From NCBI GenBank assembly GCA_025350945.1, contig JANXWW010000008.1:1-13242 (forward strand): a stretch of 13,242 nt of DNA. Direction: 5' to 3'. Numbering within the stretch: the stretch's first letter is position 1; every line of letters starts with the position of its first letter. The notes below the pieces were generated by a model. That model was not told where the DNA came from. It saw only the letters and a program-made list of their open reading frames with translations, and did no database searches. The position numbers were made by a program, and so were the translations under genes. Origin of the DNA: Burkholderiales bacterium (GTDB taxonomy: Bacteria > Pseudomonadota > Gammaproteobacteria > Burkholderiales > Usitatibacteraceae). Below are positions 1 to 4,942 of this stretch, piece after piece.

Positions 1-1014
1 CCCATGTGCCAATATAGTTGCATCGATGGCGTACCGAATGAATGGCACATGGTGCATCTGGGTTCCCGTGCCGTCGGTGGCGCGGCGCTGGTGATGACTG
101 AAGCAGCAGCGGTCACCGCAGCAGGACGCATCTCGCCAGAGGACGCCGGAATCTGGAACGACGCGCAGGCGAAAGCGTGGGCGCCGATTGCAGCGTTTAT
201 CAAAACGCAGGGTGCGGTAGCCAGCATCCAGTTAGCCCATGCGGGACGCAAAGCATCCACATTCGCGCCGTGGCGCGGGCATGGCAAGGTGACTGAAGGC
301 GCAGGCGGTTGGCCAGTCTTGGGGCCGTCGACAGTTGCGTTTGCAGATAATTATCCGAATCCTCACGAAATGACCGTGGCTGACATTCGTGCGACGGTGG
401 ATGCATTTGCCGCCGCTGCGAAACGCTCACTCACCGCTGGTTTTGAAGTGCCAGAAATCCATGCGGCGCATGGTTATTTGGCGCATGAATTTTTGTCGCC
501 GTTGTCGAATCTGCGCGCCGATGAATATGGCGGCTCGCTGGAAAACCGCATGCGTTTTCCACTAGAAATTTGCGCGGCGGTGCGTGAAACCTGGCCAAAA
601 GAATGGCCCGTATTCCTGCGCATTTCGGCGAGCGACTGGAAAGACGGCGGCTGGGATGTGGCGCAATCCATTGAGTTTGCCAAGCACGCGAAAAAAATCG
701 GTATCGATTTAATCGATGTGTCATCAGGCGGCAATGCGCACGATGCGAAGATGACGATTCGCCCCGGTTATCAGGTACCGTTCTCGCGCGATATTCGCCA
801 CGGCGCAAATATACCCACTGGCGCGGTGGGTTTGATTACCGAGCCCGTGCAAGCCGAGCAGATTATCGGCGATGGTGACGCAGATTGTGTATTCTTGGCA
901 CGTGCGTTGTTGCGTGATCCGTATTGGCCGATTCATGCGGCGCAGGAATTGGGCGCAGCACCGATGTGGCCCGATCAGTACAAACGCGCGGGTGTGAATG
1001 CGTTTGGTAAATAA
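1..1014 (+). CDS. namA: NADH:flavin oxidoreductase / OYE-family ene-reductase (NamA/YqjM/XenA-like), 5' partial
   Basis: FMN-dependent old yellow enzyme family, (beta/alpha)8 barrel, reducing activated C=C bonds (enones, nitro compounds, maleimides) with NAD(P)H in the cytoplasm. Frame 1 is open from base 1 (CCC ATG TGC reads P-M-C), so the ATG at 4 is internal: family members have roughly 25 residues before this PMCQYS motif, and the true start lies outside the window. Seen motifs, counted from that ATG: C2 in MCQYS (flavin-tuning Cys of the YqjM class), QLAHAGRKAS at 76-85, EIHAAHGY at 151-158 with the substrate-binding His pair H153/H156, EFLSPLSN at 163-170, DEYGGSLENR, and ARALLRDP near the C-terminus (phosphate-binding Arg region). 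The C-terminus is complete. One oddity is a proline (CCA, 451-453) directly before EIHAAHGY, where relatives normally carry Val, Ile or Trp. Family assignment is secure; the physiological substrate is unknown. The GST gene follows after 17 bases. Confidence 0.95.
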   Translation, partial: PMCQYSCIDGVPNEWHMVHLGSRAVGGAALVMTEAAAVTAAGRISPEDAGIWNDAQAKAWAPIAAFIKTQGAVASIQLAHAGRKASTFAPWRGHGKVTEGAGGWPVLGPSTVAFADNYPNPHEMTVADIRATVDAFAAAAKRSLTAGFEVPEIHAAHGYLAHEFLSPLSNLRADEYGGSLENRMRFPLEICAAVRETWPKEWPVFLRISASDWKDGGWDVAQSIEFAKHAKKIGIDLIDVSSGGNAHDAKMTIRPGYQVPFSRDIRHGANIPTGAVGLITEPVQAEQIIGDGDADCVFLARALLRDPYWPIHAAQELGAAPMWPDQYKRAGVNAFGK

Positions 1015-1021
1015 CTTTTTT

Positions 1022-1026
1022 AAGGA
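1022..1026 (+). promoter_or_regulatory. Ribosome binding site deciding the yfcG start
   Basis: AAGGA lies 5 bases before ATG 1032 and only 2 bases before the in-frame GTG 1029. The spacing favours ATG 1032, which also gives the N-terminus MIDLYY expected for YfcG. Confidence 0.6.
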
Positions 1027-1031
1027 CTGTG

Positions 1032-1736
1032 ATGATTGATCTCTATTACTGGCCCACACCCAACGGTCACAAAATTACGATGTTCCTTGAAGAGGCGAAA
1101 ATGCCTTATCAATTGCATGGCATCAACATCGGTCGGGGCGATCAATTCAATCCTGAATTTCTAAAATTTTCGCCGAACAATCGCATGCCTGCCATCATCG
1201 ATCACGCGCCAACGGACGGAAAAAAACCGATCAGCGTTTTTGAATCGGGCGCGATTTTGTTGTATCTCGCGGGCAAGACCAGCACCTTTATTCCGAAAGA
1301 TTTGCGCGGCCAGGTCGAATGCATGGAATGGCTGTTCTGGCAGATGGGCGGACTGGGGCCGATGCTGGGGCAAAACCACCATTTCAGCCAATACGCGCCG
1401 GAGAAAATACCGTATGCGATTAATCGATATGTGAAAGAAACGTCGCGGCTTTACGGCGTGTTGAACAAGCGTCTGGCGGATAAAAAATTTATTTGCGGCG
1501 ATCAATATACGATTGCCGATATGGCATGTTATCCGTGGATTTTGTGGTCACGGCAAAGTCAGAGCGAAGATGAATTTCCGCACCTTGCACGCTGGCACGC
1601 GACGATCAAGGCAAGACCTGCGACCGCACGCGCCTATGCGCAATCGAAAGTAGTGAATCCAGCCGCGACACCGAGCGTGAACGATGAAGAATCAAGGCGC
1701 ATTTTATTTGGACAGGATAAAAGCGTGGTGAAGTAA
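1032..1736 (+). CDS. yfcG: Nu-class glutathione S-transferase / disulfide-bond oxidoreductase (YfcG-like)
   Basis: Cytosolic thioredoxin-fold GST of 234 aa. The Nu class (E. coli YfcG, YghU) binds glutathione or GSSG and has strong disulfide reductase and peroxidase activity rather than classical conjugation. The protein matches YfcG along its length from memory: TPNGHKIT at 9-16 (T9 and N11 are the glutathione-contacting residues of YfcG), SPNN then a cis-Pro loop (MPAIIDH), FESGAILLYLA (Glu-Ser for the gamma-glutamyl group), and WLFWQMGGLGPMLGQNHHF, the class signature at the start of the helical C-terminal domain. Helical-domain motif ADMACYPW follows. The start is ATG 1032; GTG 1029 is in frame but too close to AAGGA. 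It lies 17 bases after the ene-reductase and 8 bases before ycaQ, so all three are probably one operon. Both of the first two enzymes act on electrophilic or oxidised small molecules, which fits a stress-related unit (inference). Confidence 0.93.
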   Translation: MIDLYYWPTPNGHKITMFLEEAKMPYQLHGINIGRGDQFNPEFLKFSPNNRMPAIIDHAPTDGKKPISVFESGAILLYLAGKTSTFIPKDLRGQVECMEWLFWQMGGLGPMLGQNHHFSQYAPEKIPYAINRYVKETSRLYGVLNKRLADKKFICGDQYTIADMACYPWILWSRQSQSEDEFPHLARWHATIKARPATARAYAQSKVVNPAATPSVNDEESRRILFGQDKSVVK

Positions 1737-1744
1737 ACGCGCAG

Positions 1745-2512
1745 ATGAATCGCGATCAACTCGCGCATTACGCGGTCACACGTTCGCTTTTTTCAGCGAA
1801 AAATTTAAGTCGCGCGATTGACACACTCGGCTATGTGCAGGCCGATCCGATTCGAGCACCGGCACGTGCGCAGGATCTGATTTTGCGGCATCGCGTTTCC
1901 GGTTATCAGTGCGATGATTTGGAGAAAAAATATGCGCGGCTGGATGTTTTTGAAGATATGTTGCACAACTATGGATTTTTTCCGGATCGGCATTTGTCAC
2001 TTTTGTATCCGCGCAAATTATCGCCACGCTGGCAAAAATTTATGGCCGAGCATGCAACGCTGCGCCGCAACGTTTTGCGTTATTTGAAAGAGAACGAAAG
2101 CGTGCATCCACGCGAAGTTGAACGCGCGATTAGCGGTGGTGCCAGAGTCAACGGCTGGGGCGGCGAATCGGCGGCCACCACCATGATGCTCGAAGGTTTG
2201 CATCGCGAAGGTCGCGCGCGGGTTATGCGACGTGATGCGGGCATTCGGGTGTATGCACATAACCCGACAATTGCAACGAAAGCACTAACCCCAACACAAC
2301 GCGCCGACAGTGTGATTCGTCTCTTAGTTAATCTCTACGCGCCCATCCCGCGCGGCACACTCACCCATCTCATTTACCTGATGGGCACGTTCAAACAAAA
2401 TGTGGATTACGTGAAGCGGATTGAAATGATGGTGACGCGAGGTGAAATTACCCGCGCAGAAATTGATGGACTCAGCTATCTTTGGCCTGCGGACGAGACA
2501 ACGGAAGCATAA
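1745..2512 (+). CDS. ycaQ: N-terminal part of YcaQ-like protein as actually translatable (255 aa)
   Basis: This is the portion before the in-frame TAA. It holds the winged-helix region and the Q32-A-D34 motif but lacks the C-terminal block beginning LLAPFDP. If translated, it would probably be a truncated and poorly folded protein, because the family normally needs both parts. Listed separately so that the lesion is visible. Confidence 0.6.
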   Translation: MNRDQLAHYAVTRSLFSAKNLSRAIDTLGYVQADPIRAPARAQDLILRHRVSGYQCDDLEKKYARLDVFEDMLHNYGFFPDRHLSLLYPRKLSPRWQKFMAEHATLRRNVLRYLKENESVHPREVERAISGGARVNGWGGESAATTMMLEGLHREGRARVMRRDAGIRVYAHNPTIATKALTPTQRADSVIRLLVNLYAPIPRGTLTHLIYLMGTFKQNVDYVKRIEMMVTRGEITRAEIDGLSYLWPADETTEA

Positions 2513-2524
2513 GCGGACACCCGT

Positions 2525-2818
2525 GTGCGATTGTTGGCACCATTCGACCCGATTGTCTGGGATCGCCGACGTTTCGAACACCTGTGGGGCTGGGCGTATC
2601 GATTCGAAGCCTACACCCTACCCGCCAAACGCAAACTCGGCTACTACGCGCTACCGCTGCTGTGGCAATCGCAAGTGATTGGTTGGGCGAATGCGAAGAT
2701 TGATGCGGGGCGATTGAATATTGAGTTTGGATTTGTGGACGTGAAGCCGAAGGCGCGTGTGTTTGCGAATGCGCTCGATGAAGAGGTGGAACGGTTTCGG
2801 GGGTTTTTGCGGTGTTGA
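2525..2818 (+). CDS. ycaQ: C-terminal part of YcaQ-like protein, downstream of the stop (97 aa)
   Basis: Same reading frame as the upstream part. The only start candidates are GTG 2525 and the TTG codons shortly after, with no Shine-Dalgarno sequence at proper spacing (the nearest purine run, GGAAG at 2503-2507, is 17 bases away). It encodes the conserved C-terminal domain of the family (APFDPIVWDRRR, then KRKLGYYALPLLW). Expression would need reinitiation 12 bases after the stop, or readthrough. More likely a remnant than a separate gene. Confidence 0.45.
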   Translation: MRLLAPFDPIVWDRRRFEHLWGWAYRFEAYTLPAKRKLGYYALPLLWQSQVIGWANAKIDAGRLNIEFGFVDVKPKARVFANALDEEVERFRGFLRC

Positions 2819-2854
2819 GAGGCATTAAATGTTAGCTGCAAAGATGCGCACACC

Positions 2855-2883
2855 CTGTCAAATCAGCGCTTCCGACTTATTAA
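2855..2883 (+). promoter_or_regulatory. Possible sigma70 promoter for dodecin
   Basis: CTGTCA (2855-2860) and TATTAA (2878-2883), each matching 4 of 6 consensus bases, are separated by exactly 17 bases. They sit in the 150-base gap between the ycaQ remnant and the dodecin gene, giving a leader of roughly 80 bases. This is pattern matching only; such matches occur by chance. Confidence 0.3.
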
Positions 2884-2968
2884 ATCTCCCCAACTTGCCC
2901 AATCCAAATTACCAGCGTAGCCTTACCAAGCTGTATCCATTTTCGTTCACAACAACAGGAGTGAGATT

Positions 2969-3172
2969 ATGTCCGTCGCACGTGTAACCGAGATCATCGC
3001 TGCATCCAAAAAGAGTTTTGCCGACGCTATTGATGTTGGCGTGGGGCGCGCGAATAAAACGTTGAAGAATGTCACCGGCGCGTGGGTGAAAGATCAGAGC
3101 ATGGAAATCACCAAGGGCAAAGTGACATTGTATAAAGTGGTGTTGAAGATCACCTTTATTTTGAATGAATAG
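2969..3172 (+). CDS. Dodecin (flavin-binding small oligomeric protein)
   Basis: 67-aa protein of the dodecin family, which assembles into hollow dodecamers that bind flavins (FMN, FAD or riboflavin/lumichrome) and often CoA, and is thought to buffer or store free flavin in the cytoplasm. Seen: an N-terminal beta strand VARVTEIIAAS, the helix KKSFADAIDVGVGRANKTL, then NVTGAWVKDQ with W39 as the flavin-stacking Trp of the family, and the final strands VTLYKVVLKITFIL. Length is typical (65-75 aa). AGGAG at 2957-2961 lies 7 bases before the ATG, a strong ribosome binding site. It is followed directly by an intrinsic terminator and preceded by a 150-base gap, so it is probably monocistronic. A flavin buffer next to a flavoenzyme gene is suggestive but may be coincidence. 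Confidence 0.92.
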   Translation: MSVARVTEIIAASKKSFADAIDVGVGRANKTLKNVTGAWVKDQSMEITKGKVTLYKVVLKITFILNE

Positions 3173-3190
3173 AACAATCGCGTAATGTAG

Positions 3191-3221
3191 AAAGCCGCAC
3201 GATGTTTTGTGCGGCTTTTTT
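3191..3221 (+). terminator. Rho-independent terminator after dodecin
   Basis: A perfect 10-bp stem, AAAGCCGCAC (3191-3200) with GTGCGGCTTT (3209-3218), encloses an 8-base loop. The T-run forms the end of the 3' arm and continues to 3221. It lies 19 bases after the dodecin stop. Confidence 0.92.
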
Positions 3222-3263
3222 CTGCCGGTTTGATATTACGGAAAACATGAAAGAGTAAAGCAC

Positions 3264-3665
3264 ATGTCACAAACTACCGAAGGTGCATTCGATGTAAAAG
3301 TGATTCCGCAGTCCGCTGATCCTGCGGGTGGTGAATCGATTGGTCGCATGTTGCTGGATAAACGTTTTCACGGCAAGCTTGATGCAATAAGTCGTGGGCA
3401 AATGCTGGCGATGCGAACGGCCGTGGAAGGCTCAGCGGGTTATGTGGCGATGGAAGTAGTCACCGGCAAACTGGATGGCCGTAAAGGCAGCTTTGTACTG
3501 CAACACAGCGGCACCATGAATCGCGGCGTACCGACGCTCGCGCTGACCGTCGTACCGGATTCAGGAACGGGTGAGCTCGCGGGACTTTCGGGCAGTATGG
3601 CGATTGATATTGCGGACGGGAAGCATGGCTACCGGTTTGAGTACAGTTTGGCAAAAGCTAACTGA
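3264..3665 (+). CDS. DUF3224 domain-containing protein
   Basis: 133-aa protein recognised as DUF3224, a small beta-barrel family structurally related to allene oxide cyclase; no biochemical role is established that I know of. Seen family features: GSFVLQHSGTMNRG at 75-88 and VVPDSGTGELAGLSG at 96-110, followed by HGYRFEYSL, the final barrel strand. An N-terminal FDVKVIPQSAD strand is also typical. No signal peptide or membrane segment, so cytoplasmic. The start ATG 3264 has only a weak purine stretch (AAAGAG) upstream. It sits just after the dodecin terminator, so it needs its own promoter, which I could not identify in the 42-base gap. It is convergent with the minus-strand secreted-protein gene. 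Confidence 0.85.
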   Translation: MSQTTEGAFDVKVIPQSADPAGGESIGRMLLDKRFHGKLDAISRGQMLAMRTAVEGSAGYVAMEVVTGKLDGRKGSFVLQHSGTMNRGVPTLALTVVPDSGTGELAGLSGSMAIDIADGKHGYRFEYSLAKAN

Positions 3666-3737
3666 GCAATCAGTAAAAATGTGCTGCAAAGGCGCTGTAG
3701 TCTAGCCGCCAGGAAAGCAGCCGCCAATTGCGCGAAT

Positions 3738-3770
3738 CTTGCCTGTGCAAGCACCGCTGTTCAGCAGTGC
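3738..3770. other. Two adjacent short hairpins between convergent genes
   Basis: CTTGC-ctgt-GCAAG (3738-3751) is followed immediately by GCAC-c-GCT-gttc-AGC-a-GTGC (3751-3770, one C/A mismatch); the two share base 3751. No T-run follows on either strand, so neither is a standard intrinsic terminator. They occupy the 196-base gap between the DUF3224 stop and the secreted-protein stop, where they might slow transcription or mark a repetitive extragenic element. Low certainty. Confidence 0.3.
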
Positions 3771-3817
3771 CCTCACTCGGTGTCCAGGCGGAGTGGATTG
3801 GTAGTATCGATGCTGAC

Positions 3818-3869
3818 TTCGCGATTTATTTCGCGATTTATTTCGCGATTTATTTCGCGATTTATTTCG
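3818..3869. repeat. 12-bp tandem repeat, four copies plus a partial unit
   Basis: The unit TTCGCGATTTAT starts at 3818, 3830, 3842 and 3854, all four copies identical, then a partial TTCG at 3866-3869. The repeat overlaps the 3' end of the minus-strand secreted-protein gene. Read on the minus strand in that gene's frame, each unit is AAA TAA ATC GCG, so every copy has an in-frame TAA and the gene ends at the first one met. Likely produced by replication slippage. Confidence 0.9.
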
Positions 3870-4278
3870 TCTTCTCTCGTACAACTTTAATAAATTCGTT
3901 GTATTCCTCAACTGACACATTGCCCGCTTCAATGTGCGCATCAGCATAACGACGCATCTCAGAGGAATAGGCCGTCAAGCAATCACGATACGTCGCGAGA
4001 TTGGCGTTGAGGACTTTTAATTCATCATTGGTTTTTGGCTTGCCGACGACTTCAGGTTTTACACAATTGTGTTTGGGCACGTTGATTGGTGTGGCGGCTG
4101 GGGCGGCAGCAACAGGTGCTGCTGTGGCCGCAGGTGCTACTGGCGCAGGAGTCGCCGGAGCTGGTGAAGCAGGCCGAGGAATAGCGGGCGTAGTCGCGTT
4201 GTTGTATTGGGCTTGGGCAGGAACCGCAACACACATGGCTGCGCATGCGCCGATAATAAATGCAGATAATTTATTCAT
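3862..4278 (-). CDS. Secreted/periplasmic hypothetical protein with Pro/Ala-rich linker
   Basis: Unrecognised 138-aa protein. Residues 1-23 look like a Sec signal peptide (K3, hydrophobic core, cleavage after AQA before Q24). An IGAC at 9-12 resembles a lipobox but is too near the N-terminus to be convincing. Residues 28-65 form a low-complexity Pro/Ala/Thr linker, typical of proteins tethered or spanning the periplasm. The C-terminal domain, about 66-138, is charged and helical with C72 and C100, which could form a disulfide, and ends EEYNEFIKVVREKTK. ATG 4278 is preferred over the TTG two codons upstream (4284) because it gives MNKL and a normal signal peptide. The only ribosome-site candidate is a weak GAAAGA (4288-4293). 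The stop at 3862-3864 lies within the 12-bp tandem repeat. No neighbour suggests a role; it is convergent with DUF3224. Confidence 0.75.
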   Translation of the reverse strand: MNKLSAFIIGACAAMCVAVPAQAQYNNATTPAIPRPASPAPATPAPVAPAATAAPVAAAPAATPINVPKHNCVKPEVVGKPKTNDELKVLNANLATYRDCLTAYSSEMRRYADAHIEAGNVSVEEYNEFIKVVREKTK

Positions 4279-4320
4279 GTTCAAAATCTTTCGTAAATTA
4301 AAAAATGTTCAATCTGGTTC

Positions 4321-4334
4321 GGATAGCGATATCC
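4321..4334. other. Small hairpin upstream of the secreted-protein gene
   Basis: GGATA-gcga-TATCC, a perfect 5-bp stem with a 4-base loop, lies about 43 bases upstream of ATG 4278 in the 188-base gap between the two small minus-strand genes. It may be part of an operator or leader structure. The rest of this gap is AT-rich and I could assign no clear promoter or terminator in it. Confidence 0.25.
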
Positions 4335-4466
4335 AAGACCTCAATCCTAAACTAATCTTGTTACGGGTGACGAATCATAGATTTTAATAAAACTCTAGCA
4401 TGGGCGCGGTTAATAAGCTATTTTTGCCTCAAACAGCCCGCCAGTACTAGTGTTTATAAAATAACT

Positions 4467-4883
4467 TCAGGCGGCATGCATCCATAAAAACGCCAGATTA
4501 AGAATGAATGGCACCGCTAAAACAATGGCGGAGAAAAAATAGGCGGCGCGGAAAATACCGTAGGCTTCGGCGTAGGCTTTGCCTTCGGATGCCTTGGGGC
4601 GCAATACTTCCCGCCATAAAAACGGATGAAAAAAAGTGAAGAATGAAAACGCGATTGATGTGGGAAACGTCTCGCGGATTTGCGGAAACGATGCGCTTAA
4701 ATAATTTTTTAGGCGACTGAATTCGAACGCGAACACAAACACGGCACCAAAGAAAGTGGTGAACGCGAAAACGCTCAGGAATTTAGTCGAGGAGCCAACA
4801 ATAAATGTGCTGGCAACATAGATGGCGATGGCAACAGTCCACGTGCGCCAATACAGCGGGAGGTACGATCGGTAAGGTGGCAT
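4467..4883 (-). CDS. Small membrane protein of unknown function
   Basis: 138-aa protein that I do not recognise. Three to four hydrophobic segments are visible: about 11-30 (YWRTWTVAIAIYVASTFIVG), 33-55 (rich in Phe), 73-90 (Phe-rich, FPTSIAFSFFTFFHPFLW) and 109-137. A charged loop at about 90-107 (REVLRPKASEGKAYAE) separates the third and fourth segments. Very high Phe, Ala and aromatic content is normal for an inner-membrane protein. The start ATG 4883 has only GAGAGG as a possible ribosome site, about 14 bases upstream, so a different start is possible. It lies 59 bases after the dxs stop on the same strand with no terminator visible between, so it may be the last gene of the xseB-ispA-dxs transcript. 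No enzymatic motif is seen; no function is proposed. Confidence 0.65.
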   Translation of the reverse strand: MPPYRSYLPLYWRTWTVAIAIYVASTFIVGSSTKFLSVFAFTTFFGAVFVFAFEFSRLKNYLSASFPQIRETFPTSIAFSFFTFFHPFLWREVLRPKASEGKAYAEAYGIFRAAYFFSAIVLAVPFILNLAFLWMHAA

Positions 4884-4942
4884 TGATTAACGTATTCGCC
4901 TCTCAAAGAATCAGCTCGCAGCCAGATCAACTAGCCGCCACA

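Larger units (their letters stand above)
1745..2818 (+). pseudogene. ycaQ: YcaQ/AlkX-type winged-helix DNA glycosylase gene interrupted by one in-frame TAA
   Basis: HTH_42 (DUF1006) superfamily; E. coli YcaQ (AlkX) is a DNA glycosylase that unhooks interstrand crosslinks and removes alkylated bases. The frame starting at ATG 1745 encodes 255 residues, hits TAA at 2510-2512 (codon 256), then continues in the same frame without any shift to TGA at 2818. The total of about 357 codons is plausible for the family. The catalytic-type Q-x-D motif is seen as Q32-A33-D34. Before the stop the protein reaches YLWPADE; after it come RLLAPFDPIVWDRRR and YRFEAYT...KRKLGYYALPLLW, the conserved C-terminal domain. 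The stop therefore falls in the variable linker between conserved blocks. The lack of other lesions suggests a recent nonsense mutation, a base-calling error, or a gene tolerated as two pieces. The gene follows yfcG by 8 bases with no strong Shine-Dalgarno sequence, suggesting translational coupling. Confidence 0.8.

Noticed and set aside
3818..3869. Tandem repeat as a CRISPR array
   Set aside because: Units are 12 bp and directly adjacent with no spacers, and no cas genes are present.
3728..3949. Plus-strand frame with repeated FAIY units
   Set aside because: It is the translation of the 12-bp tandem repeat and of the antisense of the secreted-protein gene; no ribosome site or coding character.
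4001..4387. Plus-strand Ala/Gly-rich frame
   Set aside because: Antisense shadow of the Pro/Ala-rich linker in the minus-strand gene.
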